A stretch of 64,000 nucleotides of DNA from Oxytricha trifallax (GCA_000711775.1 ARYC01002014.1:21035-85034), one strand, 5' to 3'. Counted from the first letter of the stretch, positions 32,119 to 45,339 are shown. Translations and numbers: made by a program. The notes: generated by a model not told the origin, from the sequence alone.

Positions 32119-35100
32119 TCAAATATTTAGTTTTGATGGTTTATTCTTAAGTATACCTTCTTCAAATGCCTTGTCCATCTTTCTAACATACGTCACTCTG
32201 AAAATCTTCTTTATTGGTTAATAATATTCATGCTGTTCTAATGCTCTAATTCTTTAGTCTAGCCAAATCATATTCGTAATTATTTCTATTTGTGTTTGAC
32301 TTTTCATGTCTATTAATCTATGTTCTTTCACTTGTTTAGAGAATCTGTTAGGGTCACCAGCAGAATTTATTAAATTGCACTATTTCATGTGATTTGCATC
32401 CACTATCACTTTATGAACATTGCAGTAGTGGCACATACCATAGGAAGCTATTGTCCTTCCCTGGCTTATCGCCATCATTGTATCCATCACATTTTTTGTT
32501 ATAAATAGTTTTTTATTGTTTCTGAGAGACTTCTCTTTCTGTTTAATTTCTATTGTTGCCTCCTTTGGTTTTATCATATGCTCCAAGTTAGATTTGAACT
32601 TTTTCAAGTTCTTCTGAACTAGTTGCTGTATTATTTCGGCTGTGTTCGTATCTTTCAGCTACGACACATTCCTTAGTACTTTGTTAGGAATGTCCCTTGC
32701 CGTTTTGAAAGCTATCCTCTTCAGCTGCATTTCCATTTTCTCAATTTCCCCTACCTTTACATACTTGGCCGCTACTAGCGGGGTGTATTTGTAGATCATA
32801 AGTGACCTAATCTGAGCCACCATTATCGAGTCACTTACTGTTGGGTTGGTGGATTTTGTAATTCTCTGGTATATCTCTGTTTGCCTTTTCATTTCATCCC
32901 ACGTGCTCTTTAGTAGCTGTCTGGTGTTTAGGCATATATTCATCCCCAAGTATTTCGCTTCTTGTACCTTCTTAATGCCTTCAATTTCTTCAACTTTTTC
33001 AAATTGTTTTGCGTCTGTTAGAAATACTGTTTTCTTCACATTTAGTCGCAAGTTGTGAGTTTCCTCTATTTCTCTAAAACCATCGATTACTCTCTTAAAT
33101 TATTATGCATCTTTTATGTTGACTAGCAGGTCATCAGCGAACGCTATAAGTTTGCCCTATTTTATAAGTGACTTCAGTTCCGGTTAAGAGTAAAGGGCAT
33201 CTTGTAGATACACATTAAATAATAAGGGGGATATTCTGCTTCCTTAGACAACTCCTTTCTTTACTTTGATTTCCTTTTCCTCATAGAATATCTTGTTGTT
33301 TTTATATAGTTCTTCGATAAGGTTCACTGCTGTCATATCATCTCTATTCTATGCCTTCAGTCTTAGTATCGACATAAGTTTGTCTTTCCAGACTGAATCG
33401 TAAGCTTTTTGAAGGTCAACAAGGAGGTATGCTTCCCTTTTATTTGACCTTCTTCTTGAGATTTTGATGTGTTCCAACATTCTTATCAAGTTAACATGCG
33501 TACTTTTGCTCTCTTTGAAACCACTTTGGTAATTCCCTGTTTAGAGAATTTTACTTTTGTTTTCTTGCATCTTATTTAGAATTACCTTTTCAACTATTTT
33601 AATTAGATGTGAGTTCACCACTATTGGTCTAGTATCGCTGATTTCTGGATAATTATCACCCTGTTTCTTGCTCAGAAGTACTAGCCTTCCCTCTTTGATG
33701 TACTATGGTAACTATCTATCATTCAACCATTTTGTGATCTTTTGGCTCACTATCTACTAAATTTTTTCAGATTTTAATATGATTTTCCCATCAAACCCAT
33801 CTGGACCAATGGCTTTGTTGAAGTTACACTCATTAATGGCCTTCTTCACATCCTCAATTTAGCAGAATTACTCATCATCCTAGCTGTTTAACATTTGAAT
33901 GTCCTTTTTAGCTCCTTGAGATAGCTGTTCTTCCCTATCGTCATTGAATAGCTGACTGTAGAACTCTACTACTTTAGCCTTTTAGATTTCTCCCACTTCA
34001 ACTCTCTCTTCGTTTATAGTGAGACCCTTTATAGGTTAAGCTTACCTTTGGGTCTTGGTTAGTCTTTTAATAAGGTGAAAAAACCCTCTTAGGTCATTCC
34101 TGTCTAGGCAATGTTCCATGTCCTTGATCGCTTCCTTCCATTGCGCTTTTACGTCTAATTAATTATTATTGGTACCACTCCCTTCTCTCCTCAGCACCCA
34201 TTCTGGTGGTCTTTGATACCAATTTCTACTCTTGCTTTACCTTTCCAATTTATCTATGAAACTATTCTGAATTGGCTGGTCCAAATCTTTCTCTAGGAAT
34301 TCTTTCCCTTCTTCTATGTAAGTTTTCCAGCATTGTTTCCTTATGTCGGAGACTCTGAACGTTGGTTCTTTGTCCGACAGCTTCAGATCGTTCGCATCAT
34401 ATTTCACTTTCATCCTTGCTTGGATAAGCTTGTGATCTGTCGCATTTAGCTAGCTAGTGTGCCAGCTTATTGTTTCTATGTTTGAGAATATCTAGTCCAA
34501 CTAGTTACCTCTGCTATGAGTTTCTACTCCCTCAGGTATTGATTCCTTAAGGCCTTCTCTATTTAGTTTCTTGCCCAATTCCTTAATGTGGAAGTTGAAG
34601 TCACCCATTACTATTATTCTCTGTTTCTTACACTTTTGTTTTAACGACTTTATCATGTAAATTAGTCTGCATTATAATTCTTTCACTTCATCGTTGCAAT
34701 AGGGGGATGTAAGCTGTGATTATATGAAGTGGATACCCGTCCACATTTAATATATTCCACGCTATGAACTATCTCAGTGTTTTAACTGTCTTCATTTGAA
34801 ACCTACCACTGTTTAATGTTAGTACTCCTCCGTTCCTGGCAAGTTGTGTTTAAGTAATGTTTCTGTTGTTTATCCCAACTAATCTCTGAAGTCTTGTTTC
34901 CACAAGTCCAATGAAATCAGGGTTCTCTCTTCCTATCTCTCTTGTCATCTTGTCCTGTTTCAACTTTGAGTTTAAGCCTCTTACATTTTGGAGGCAAATT
35001 TTGATTTCAATTGACTTCAGTCCCAACTGTCTTTTGTTTCCTATTATCTCCTCTCTTCTCTTGCTGCGCTACTACTGCGCAAACCTTTCATTCCTCTTGC

Positions 35101-35368
35101 CCCATCCTTCAATATTCCTTACTGGTTAGAAGAATTGAAGTTAGCGCCCATTCTCTTATTAGAATGAGAATTTGTCTAAGTTTTTAATATTCTTTTTTTA
35201 GTCTACATAGACTTGCAGGTTTTGGAATGTTCGATTACTTAGGTCCTTATTTGAATGTTCAAAAAAATCTTTTATCGATTTTTGGGTTGGCTTCTTTTCT
35301 TCATTGGCTTCCTCCATGTAAACTGGTAGTCTCCTCCTTCCTTTGCTTTGGTGTTGATCCTTTTCCAT
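32119..35368 (-). pseudogene. LINE ORF: AP-endonuclease, reverse transcriptase, CCHC finger
   Basis: One long Gln-reassigned frame from ATG 35366-35368 (MEKDQHQSKGRRRL) to UGA 32119-32121, about 1083 codons with one break. The endonuclease starts near codon 120 (ICLQNVRGLNSK, then DFIGLVETRL; later VMGDFNFH). The reverse transcriptase has DLQKAYDSVW (motif A), VQGSRISPLLFN (motif B) and FADDLL (motif C, near codon 743). Near codon 979 is CHYCNVHKVIVDANHMKQC, a C-x2-C-x10-H-x3-C finger. The break is one extra base in the G5 run at 34702-34706; four bases would restore the frame. A non-LTR retrotransposon of the EN-containing type. Confidence 0.92.
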
Positions 35369-36050
35369 GTGATCACCGCCCTTTTTTAATTTACTTAATT
35401 GACTAGATAATTCATTTAAGTTATTATTGAAATCTTAATTATTTAAATGAGATACTGATATAAATGACAAAATAAACTTATGCAAACTTTAAGAGCTATC
35501 GTATGTTCATGGATATCTAAATTAGATACCGATATAATAAATATCTGCTTTTTAGAAATAGCAAATATTAGAGCAATAAGATTAAAAATAAAAGTGACTT
35601 TAGTAAGGTTGTTAGTACTTGATGATTATACTTTATAATAGATAAGGTTAAATAATAGATAACTTTTATATGTAGAAATTCTTTTTGTAAAATTTCCGTA
35701 TATTGAAGAATTTGGTTTGAAAACACAAATATGCTAATAAAAATAATATATAAATAAATTTATTCGAGAATAGATATCCAAAAATAAGATTTAATATATA
35801 ATTTAGTGAAATTTTTATGTTAAAATATGAAAGTTTAAATTAGAAAGAAATATGATATTGTATAAAATAATTAAATAAATTTAACAGTTTTTATAATTCA
35901 TAATTTATAACAAGAAATTGATAAATTAAAATATTTTATAAAAAATCAAAATGGAAAACTTGTTAGACAAAGATGGAGCATGACTTCATTCACAATAATT
36001 TTGTAAGTTACATTTTACATATCTGAATTTATTATAATACTCTTTCAGCA
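35369..36050. other. AT-rich region upstream of the LINE ORF
   Basis: The first part (35369-35400) may be the LINE 5' leader. The rest has no frame or repeat that I can support. Confidence 0.35.
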
Positions 36051-36057
36051 ATACTAC

Positions 36058-36186
36058 AGAGATTTAAAGGGGAGAGGACGAGGCTTCGGCAAATAACAGA
36101 AATACAAAAATAAGAAAAACTAATTCATGCAGATAGAGATGTTTACGAAGGTGATTGGAAAGATGACAATGCTGTTCTGTTTTTTA
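36058..36186 (+). other. MORN-repeat-like coding island
   Basis: A short GC-richer island in AT-rich DNA reads RGRGFGKQQKYK and then DVYEGDWKDDNAVL, the pattern of a MORN repeat (GD-YEG-W). Frames do not join. A weaker relative (GDTNESYWKDYN) is near 61310. It could be a macronuclear-destined segment or a relic. Confidence 0.35.
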
Positions 36187-37140
36187 CATTTCTACATAAG
36201 TTAATCTTAATACCTAATTATGTAATTAATTTTCATTTTGAATTAAAGACTTCTTCTTATTTTTCATAATTATATTCATATTTTTTTAAATTTAAAGTTT
36301 CCCTTTTTTCACTTATAATTATAAAGACAGTTTTTAAATATTTTATTTTATAAAAATCTAATTTTCTTAAGTAAAATTATATATATATAAACCTCATTAA
36401 ATTTGATGATTAATCTTCATTTTTCTATGGCTACATTATCTAGAAAAGAGCTATTTAATATTTTATTGGCTTATTGAGATTTTGAACACAAATTAGATCA
36501 TATCAGTGAATATTATTTATTGAAATCCTGCACATGAAAAATGTTGTGGTGAGAAAAGTATCATCTTACTTTGATAAAAAATAGACAGAGGAAATAATTA
36601 CTTGTTTTAGTTAAGTCTTCTAAGAAAAAATACCTCGATTCAAAAAAATTAAATAAATTAGAAGATAATCGTGAAAGAAACATAAGATAATAAATATCGT
36701 TAATTTAATATGCATAAAACACACTAAAAGCTCTAGATAGCACAAATAAAAAAGAGATAATATCAAATAAAAATTTTGATAAATATATTAATCTAACGTT
36801 GAACTTGAGTTAACTGAAATAACAAAAATAAGATCCCGAACAAACAATAGAAATCGAATAATTAATATATTTAAATATTTAATTTTGAGGTTAAAAAAAT
36901 TAAATAAGATAGAATTTATAGAAAAAAATAGATTATTAATGATAATATTCTAAACAGAAAAGATAATAATACAATTATGTATTATAAATATCAATTTTAA
37001 TACGATTAAACATAAAAATATTTAAATATTATTAATTTATTTAAAATAATACCTTAATTTTCAAGCAAAATCAGGTTAAATTAAAATTAAATTATTTTTT
37101 ATAAAACCAATTTATTCTCTTATTTTTACAAAATTTACTT
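36187..37140. other. AT-rich spacer
   Basis: Very AT-rich, with no frame of note. Confidence 0.4.
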
Positions 37141-38044
37141 TGTTGCATTCAATATTGTGGGCTTTAATTGTAATTTTTGTAGTTTTTTTCATTCAAATCT
37201 TGATTTGCGATAACTTGTTACATCTCACCATTAGATGCATGTCTTATACTTTGGTTCACTGGTTGATTAGTAGTATTATTCTAACCTATGCTAGTCTGCT
37301 CTTTAAATATTGTGTTTAATTGAAACCTCTCTTGTCCTACTCATTTATTAAACTATAATATCGTGATTGCAGGTTATTTATTGTTTACTTGCTAAATCTA
37401 TTAAACACGAGATTTATGGCTTTAAGTCAGAATAGGTGTCTGAAACCAGCCTTGTTCGAGGTGTTCTCCCTGCTTTAATCATCTCCGTATCTCCTTAAGC
37501 AGGTTTGGAACTTCATCTTGCAGTTATTGTCATCAAGAATTTCTTGAAGAATCAAACCGAGAATGATTTAAAGTCTGGTCTTGTGTTCCTATATTAATTT
37601 GCAAAATCAGGACAGCTTATCTTGGCATTATATTTTTTTAATTCAAGTTTTTCAATATTTCAATCGAATGAACGTGCTTTTAGGGTCTAGAAGGTAAATC
37701 TCATGATGCAGCAGAGCAATCTTAAGATAGTGTATGTCTTACTCAGAATTCTACTAGGGCAGCTAAGATAAATTTTGATCTTTGTTTCTCACAGGGCCCT
37801 CGTACCATTATCTTCCTTCTTGCCAATATAATATATAATATTGTGCTTCTCTTTATATGATGAGCATTTCCCAGTAGATAGTTTTCACTAATACTATTAG
37901 CATTTTGTTGTAAGGCTAATCGTTTTCTCTTTGTTGTTGCTAGGGCGAAATATTTTCAGATTAATTTTTACAAATCTAGCTTTACTTATTGAATACTTAA
38001 CTCTTATTGCTAGCATCCTCTCGTACATCAAAATATTTTTATGA
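37141..38044. other. Coding-like region of uncertain strand
   Basis: Plus strand: open with UAA/UAG as Gln from 37367 to UGA 38042-38044 (226 codons), but very rich in Leu, Ile and Phe. Minus strand: several Gln-rich protein-like stretches (VLILQINIGTQDQTLNHSRF; LKQGEHLEQGWFQTP) broken by UGA. The minus strand has the more usual ciliate composition, so the plus frame may be its shadow. No family recognised. Confidence 0.3.
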
Positions 38045-38234
38045 CAGCCTTATCTAAGGAGCAATCTTAAATGCAAAGAAAGGAAGTCTTAATTATTGCA
38101 AATGAATAAATGAAATAGAAAATTTATAAAACACTATTACTTTATCAGTCCTTTGCGTAATGATCACAGTAAAACCTAAAATCTCTTTAATTAAATATTT
38201 TATTTAGAGTTATATTTTGGATCTTATTGGATCA

Positions 38235-39850
38235 ATCGAGAAAATACGAATTTAATGTGAATTTAAAGTATATTTAATTCAAACAAATTCATTCGCTTGA
38301 TTAAATTTTATTTAAAGAAACTTGCTCTCACTCTCTAAAAGCACAAGTATGGCGTCTTATCATTAACGTGGATAGTTAGGGGCTACTAAGATAATCTTCT
38401 CTAATGAATTTCTACTTTTTTCCTAATATATCCCCTTATCATATATATTTTAAACTAAATTAAAAGATTATTTTAAAGCCAAGTGCAAAAGGAAGATATA
38501 CTTTCCATATCACTGAAGTATATAATAATATCAATTGTTCATGCAACCACTATCCTCAACAATTATTCCTCTACTATCTGATTGTGAAGTATCCAGGAAT
38601 TCGATTAAACTTTGCTAAAGTTAAGATATTTTATTTAAAAGCTCCGTTATAATTAATAACAAAAACTGCAAGAAGGACAGTGGTTTAGCATAACATTTTC
38701 AGGCTTCAAATATTTATTTATGAACCCATAAAACCTCTTGAGTTCCTTTATCATATCTGATGGTATATCATAAAAATCATTTTAGATTAGTCTTTCAAAG
38801 TCATTTAATATTTCTTTTATCTCTAATAAAATAAAGCAAGAACTAAAATTATGCCAGCCAACTTTAGCTAATTTTTGCAGTTACTTCATTAAGCTTCCCT
38901 TGAAACCATATTTTATTTGACAAATTATTTTTGTAACTGCTCATTCGTTTTAAGATAAGTAGGGAAGGATGTACTTTGTTTAAACATGCTTAACAATCAC
39001 TTTGAGCTTTTACTTGTAAAACACTCTAAATCAAAGTAGTTTCCTTAACAGATGTTAAGGTGAACACCTTTTAATGCAGGAATATACATGTAATTCTCTT
39101 AAAGACATTCTTATAAGCCATTCATGAAAGATGGGCAAAAATGAATGATTGTAGAATTTAAAAATGAATCTAATAAAATGCATTTTATACTAATCAAAAA
39201 AGGAAATGTCTGATAAAGCTTTTCATTATTATCATCATCATCATCAACTTCATTATCAACAATATCTTTAAAGTCTTCATAGCCCTACTCTCTGTTTCAT
39301 TTTTCTAAGCACTAGTCCGGTAACACCTGTGGTCCAACACAGTAGGACTACTTAAATAAATATTAAAATTTAAAGATATAGTTATTATTGACTACAAGTT
39401 ATGTGAATGCTTTACCCCACCTTCGTCTCATCGATACTAATGCCTTTTTATAAATTAGTTTTTCGCTTAATAGATAAACTACTATTAGAAATTATAATTC
39501 CCTGCAAGTTGACTCTTTAATTTATTTCTCCTCGGCTTTTTGAGCTTCTTGTACAACTCTCCTTAAGATTTTGGAGTATTAGAATATTTTTTGGTGTTTG
39601 CTTTTGAGTCTTTATAACTTATATCAAGAATCATTTAGATGATGCTTTTGAATAATCCTTTTAAATTTAGCTAGTAATATATATAAGTTAAATATAGCTT
39701 TGCTTGCCCAAATGTATTTCTTTGATAAGTTTCTTCCGTACAGCATTTAATAATAGTAAAAATATGTTACTTCAAACTCAATCAATTTAGAAATTCAAAC
39801 AATCATTACACACAATTTAACATTTAGTTGTTTTATTTTTAAATAATCGA
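38235..39850 (-). pseudogene. Remnant of TBE 57K gene
   Basis: The order of conserved words follows TBE-b 21538-22760: the kinase C-lobe (GTATCCAGGAATTCG near 38589 versus the GTATCCTGGTGTCCC region) and TTTTCAGGCTTCAAAT near 38695 for the catalytic loop, then linker and finger region at 39540-39850. It has many stops and indels and is dead. Confidence 0.75.
39110..39530. other. Insertion inside the 57K remnant
   Basis: TBE similarity stops near 39110 and resumes near 39535. The insert contains an ATC repeat (39232-39248), read on the minus strand as an Asp run in NEVDDDDDNEKLYQTF, and GGTAACACCTGTGGTCC near 39319. No inverted ends were found. Confidence 0.4.
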
Positions 39851-40208
39851 CATTTGAATTTATGTTTAATATCCCATCACCGCTTAATTTTAAGCTTTAT
39901 AATTAATGGGTAAGACCAATGTCTCAACTTCAGAGCTTACAGATCAATTACATAAATAATTAAAAAGTTTTTAGTTATGAATAAATATTCTATGATTTTT
40001 TTTGCTATTAAAATTAGTTTTCCGAAATAAGTTTGTAGCCATGTTAAAACTAAATCTTAACTTGAATTAAATAGTAATCATAACCACACTAACTATAGTA
40101 GCTCTGAATATTAGTAGCAGATCAAATGGATATTACAAGTAAGTGAAACTTTTTAATAATAATATTAATAAATAATAAAAATTAACTCATATCTAGTCCT
40201 CAAAGGGC

Positions 40209-40960
40209 CTACAAGTTTAGGTATGTAAAGGAATAAATCATATCTTGCCCACTATTTAAGGAAGTTTCTGTCTTCACTTTCATCTTCTTTTGTAATTTCT
40301 TCTCTTTGAGTTTCTTTAATTCTTCCTTTTTACTTTTGTCTTCTTCCATTTCTGTTGAATTTCTTGCCTGGCTTTTGGATGATGATTTAGTCATAGATCA
40401 TCTTTATTTTCGGGACTCTCACCAGATGAGTCTTATATATTCAAAATTAAAATAGATTGAGTTTTATATATAAGATTCAATAATTTTGGTGATGAGTTAG
40501 ACTAAGTCTTTCCTTATAAACCCTACTTGCTTAGTTAGGACTTAATATTTAGAGGTAATTTGGTTGAATATTGAGTCATAGACTATAACAAATACTTAGA
40601 TTGATTAGGAGTTAATTTGGTTGTTTTTGAGTATTATTGATTGTAGTTGTTAAACTTTTCTTGTCCCAATTGGTTCTGTCTTTTTCTTAGCTATTTGCTT
40701 GTCTGTAAATTCAAAAGACAGCTTTTTGTAGTAGTACTAAGAGCTTGTTAAAATCTAGTTTAATGTTTGAGATGTGGCTGAAGCAATTTAGTAGATTATC
40801 TTGTATAAACCTGAGTAGGCTGATGAGATCTTTAGGACTAGTGCTGATTCTCTGGCCTCAAACTTTTGTTCCCATTGTTTTAGTTGGACCCTTTTTCAGG
40901 CTTGACTGATTTTATAGTAGTTGTCCATTTATCATAAAGTTTAGTTATAAGTGATTTGTA
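40209..40960 (-). other. Unknown coding-like fragments (Lys-rich)
   Basis: ATG at 40394 opens a 61-codon basic frame (MTKSSSKSQARNSTEMEEDK). Further upstream on the same strand, SKDLISLLRFIQDNLLNC (about 40780-40835) and RQANSQEKDRTNWDKKS (about 40655-40710) look coding but are separated by stops. They lie in the sequence inserted in the decayed TBE. No family recognised. Confidence 0.3.
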
Positions 40961-41656
40961 GAAATACACACTTCGGATAATTTTATATTGAGGATAATCA
41001 TGAAGCTAACTATTATGATAAATTTTTATATTTTTCATTAACATAGAAAAGTATATTTGTACAAGAATTATTGTTAGCTTGAATTTGTTTTAGAACAATG
41101 ATGTTATAAATTTATATACTTACTTATAAAATGTTTTAAATAAATTCAAATTCTTAGCAATATATTTAAATTCAACAAAAACTACTAACTATTCTTAATA
41201 ATGATAATCATTTTACAGATATTTCCTTTCAATAAATTTTTACGGATCTATAATCCTGATTATATTAACTTTTAATTGTTAAACTATTGTATGTAATTAA
41301 ATATATAATCAATTTAATGACAATCAGAATTAATTAAATAATTTACTCATTTTTAAATAATCTCATTGATAAAAATAAATTTAATATATTCATATAAGGA
41401 AGATTAATAACAATAAAAATAAATAAAAACAACAAAGTTAATAATCACACGTTTTAGCATTTCTAGAGAGGGGCAAAAACAGCAAATTTTTCTTTCATTT
41501 GCCTTATTTTTTTGCCAATATTACTATCACTCACGTTTTTTAATATTTATTATAATCCTCTCTAATTAAATGTTAAACTATGATATATCTAAATATATAT
41601 TTTACATTTCTAATTTTAAAAAAAATAATTTGATCATTGTGTTTGCATTGCTTCCC
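40961..41656. other. AT-rich spacer within the decayed TBE
   Basis: No frame or repeat supported. Confidence 0.4.
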
Positions 41657-42295
41657 TCATTTATATGTCTTGTGACATTTGAATAGTTTTAGGAATCTTA
41701 TTAATAATAATATTGTTCTAAATTAGATTTGGATCCTTAATATTTTCCTATTTAATAGGTACAATATTTCCTAGTCAACTTTATTTACCGGTCGGTATAG
41801 ATCGACATGCTATTGTTATTTAGAAAGAATGGTAGGTTTGTTGTCGTCTTCCCAATCTAAGACCTCCTCTACTTCTCCTGAAGATTCTGAGATGTCTGGT
41901 GTAGGTAGGAATCCTGAAGAGGATCCATCACTTGAATATTCAAACTCGTAATCTTTTTGGCTTTGTTTGGCAGCTTTGAGGTGTTCAAGGTTTGCTCTTT
42001 GAGCTATATAGTCGCTTGAGTTTGAGGGTGAAGGAGGTTTGATGGAGTATTTAGTAGGTAGTAGGAATGGAATGGGTGCGAGCTTGGTTGGGTTCTTTTC
42101 CGCGGAGTGTATTTAAACCACCTAAATTGTAGTGGTTCTTAGGATTGTCGGTTGGATAGGACTTCTTATGTGTTTGTTGTTGATTTACATCGAGTATGAG
42201 AATTGGTGGTTTGGCTCAAGTAAGTACCTGAAGTTGTAGTCTGAGCTATAGATTCTAGAATTTACAGTAAGATTTAGTATTCGAGCCTGGCTGAG
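41657..42295 (-). CDS. Unknown Ser/Pro/acidic protein fragment
   Basis: A Gln-reassigned frame of 213 codons ends at UGA 41657-41659. The middle is convincingly protein-like: KPPSPSNSSDYIAQRANLEH, then FEYSSDGSSSGFLPTPDISE and EVEEVLDWEDD. No start is fixed (first Met near 42205). The acidic, serine-rich, low-complexity style would fit a regulatory or structural host protein or an element ORF1; I cannot tell. Coding-like sequence continues upstream to about 42480 in another frame. Confidence 0.45.
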
Positions 42296-42837
42296 TCAAC
42301 TAGACCATTTTTAATGATAGCTCTTATAATGTATAGGAGTTTGCCTACTGTGATTTACCCCCATTCATATCTATCTGTGATGAGGGTATAGATTTATTGG
42401 GATATCTCGACGAAGTGATGTTTTCTGAAGCACTATTTTATATATTCTTTAAAGTTCGTATTGAGGTTGGCATTTCACTCACTTTTTAATTTAATAATAT
42501 ATTAATTAATAAAAATATGGATACAATTACTATGTTGTTGATACTATAATAATTACAACAATAATGATAGAATTTCATTTATAATGATAATATTTGTAAT
42601 TAATTTATAATTATCATTTTTCTAATATTATCCTTAATAATCTTGATTAGGTATTAAATTATAAAAAAAATGTATTGGTTCTACTATCAATTAAATTTCT
42701 AACCAGATTTAAACTTTTACATTAAAACCTCATTATCTGAGTTCTAGGTAATAATTATGCTTACTATCAAATCGTTCATTTTCCCAAAACAACAACCTTC
42801 CCTATAAATGAATTTTGGAATTCGTTAGATGTGTGAT

Positions 42838-43900
42838 AATATTCATTCATTTAAGTCTTATAATTATAACTTACATTCATTCTACTTTCAATTGCACAAG
42901 CTTTTTTCTCTCTTTTACAGCTACTTTTAATACAAGTCATTAATAAGATAAAAAAATGAAGTTACTTATAGTAAGTCTTGATTAAATTCCCGTTTAGTTC
43001 GATTCCCTTTAATTAATGGCTTTAGCGAAGCTGCATTCAGAGGTTATGTTTTGATTTTAATACATCTAAATTCTTTTTAAGACTTACGAAATGAGATGTT
43101 TTATACAAAAAAATTAGGATGATCCCTTACTTAATATGTCTATCTATGAGCATAAATTGAAACACTATGATTGTTCTCGGCTGAATAAAATGAGCATGCA
43201 CATAATTATCATTATAAAACTTTGAATCTTGGCTAGTGCTAACTAAAGTTTGATGAAAATAATCTTTGCCTTAATTGCCAAATACTTCTATATAATATCA
43301 TAATTCTAATATCTTAATTTATGAATAAATAAATCTGTTAAATGGAGAAAAACAATTCATCCGCATTAATGAATTTAGTGTCACTATCAACAGCTCAAAA
43401 ATTAATAAAAGCTATAGGTAAAATTATTATTTGATACTGTTAAAACAATAACTCTGTTGATATTCTTGAAATAAAACGCATTTCTCATAGAAATATTAGT
43501 AAAAGTCTGAATAGATTAATATCTAGTAACTTATGATGATAAATCACAACTTTAAATTCAAAAGAATGGGGTCAAAAGTGATAATTATGTTTTATAAGAA
43601 TCTTTGCAAGTCTAAGCTCAATGTTAGATTTATGGCAATTATTTCATGAAATTGTATTTTCTTTGTATAAATTTACATAAGTTTATCATTAAGTTGAAGA
43701 TATTTTGAAAGATCATCTTTTTTTTCAGATAATTAAGAGTTGTAGTTAAATATATTATGTAATAAAGATTATTTTAGTTCAAAGCATAATATCTTGGTTT
43801 GAGTATTTTAAATATCGAATAAAATCTACATAGGCATTAATATTTTTATACATAATTGTTCATTTGAATTATATTAAAGTTTTGCTATTAAATAATAGTT
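42838..43900 (-). pseudogene. Remnant of TBE transposase
   Basis: The C-terminal end (ATTCATTCATTTAAGTC, 42860) matches the TBE-b stop region. Blocks for the third and second catalytic segments can be followed at about 42960-43130 with many stops. Dead copy. Confidence 0.7.
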
Positions 43901-44540
43901 TAGATTATATAATTTATATCAAAATTCTTATTAATTTTATTGTTTATTTATAGCTAATTATTACAATTACTAAATCATTTACAAATTTATATTATCAGAC
44001 ACAAAATATTTTTTAACTTGAATAAATCCGAATATATTTCCTTTTTTTAAATCTAAGCTTGATTGCTTTGAAGCTTTTGTCCAAGTTATTATCATCTATG
44101 TATTTAATTAAGTTATTAAAGGCAATAATTATAGACATAAGCAATAAAATCTTGTGTGATAGTGTCGAGGCATTTGAAAATTCCTATTCCAAAATTCTAA
44201 TTGATTGAATTAATTAATAAATTTTCATTAAATGTAGCAGATTTTTATCAAAGATAAATATAAAAAGTTTCTTGAATAGCTTTAACAAACAAATAAGAAT
44301 TAATGTAATAAAAAGAGTCAAAGATATTAGTTATTATTTTTTCTGTGATTAAAAAAATAATCATGACCTGTTGTTTAATTATATAATGCAAAATAGCTTA
44401 ATTGTTCATATTTATCTCAATAGAAATACCAAAAAGAAAGAATTAACCAACTAAATTTAGTTTTATTATTCTGTAGTAGGTATCTATAATAAACTCGGCT
44501 TATGCATAGAAAAATTACAAAAAAGCATTTAATTGATGTT
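43901..44540. other. AT-rich spacer
   Basis: Nothing supported. The right end of the decayed TBE should lie near its start but is unrecognisable. Confidence 0.4.
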
Positions 44541-44808
44541 ATAAAACCCCGTTAGTCAATTAAGAATAAAGATTGGGGATTAAGAATAATAAAATTAAGA
44601 ATCAATTCTTATTGGCGTAAATTATTAAAGTTTTGGCAAATTATTAAAACCATTGGCTCGAATAATTGTCGCTATAAAATAAACCAATCAGGGTGCGTAA
44701 ATTTGGTTTAAGCCTAATTATATTTAATTTCAGCCAATAATAAATATATTTTATTTTTATTAATCTTATTCCCCAATCTTAATTCTTAATTGACTAACGG
44801 GGTTTTAT
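44541..44808. mobile_element. MITE B, copy 1 (268 bp), AAAACCCC tips
   Basis: ATAAAACCCCGTTAGTCAAT at the left is repeated inverted at the right (ending ACGGGGTTTTAT). The inverted match continues for about 38 bp. The core contains CCATTGGCTCGAATAATTGT and CCAATCAGGGTGCG, which also occur, inverted, in copy 2. Non-coding. The tips resemble the C4A4 ends of TBEs. Confidence 0.85.
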
Positions 44809-45330
44809 AAAAAAATATTAAAAATAAATATAAAAAAATTAATAAAGTTAAACAATACTTATACATTTTTAACACAAAAAAATTTTGTTGTTTATTTAAC
44901 CTGAAGTTAAAGAAAATAAATTAAATCGCTATTTCATCAATAAATTAAAAATATTTTAAAAATATATTTCATTTATTATAACATTAGATAAAATAAATAA
45001 TTTCGCTTAAAGTTTGCCATTTAAATAAGAAGACTATTATAAAGTTTATTAGAAGCAGAAACAGTAATCGTTTTCAAATGACTTGCATTAATAAGTTAAA
45101 ATTAAAGATTTTAGTTGTCACTCTGAAGCGAATCTTAGAAAGTCTAATCAATAGGTTTTACATGATTAATACTCCTCATTTTTTTAACATGCAAAATACA
45201 ATTTTTCATCAGAATAATCATTATTTCTATTCAAAATTTATCTTTTAAATTAACAATTACCGTAAAAAATCTTAAAAAATACATAGGTAAAAATGAAGTA
45301 GAGGAAAATATAATTTAAAAAAGTAATAAA
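44809..45330. other. AT-rich spacer before the satellite
   Basis: No gene or repeat seen. Confidence 0.4.
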
Positions 45331-45339
45331 TTTAAGTTT

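Larger units (their letters stand above)
38171..43900. mobile_element. Heavily decayed TBE with later insertions
   Basis: The left end AAAACCTAAAATCTC and the next 100 bp follow the TBE-b left repeat with many changes. Then come a 57K remnant (about 38235-39850) and a transposase remnant (about 42838-43900), both alignable by eye to TBE-b. The 5.7-kb span exceeds a TBE, because unrelated sequence lies at about 39110-39530 and 39900-42700. No right terminal repeat was found. Confidence 0.75.

Noticed and set aside
34911..35129. Plus-strand open frames over the LINE (also at 32846-33058)
   Set aside because: They are antisense to the endonuclease and reverse transcriptase reading, which has clear motifs.
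37367..38044. 226-codon plus-strand membrane-protein-like gene
   Set aside because: The Leu/Ile/Phe bias and Gln-rich, protein-like minus-strand frames over the same bases suggest it is an antisense shadow; kept only as an undecided region.
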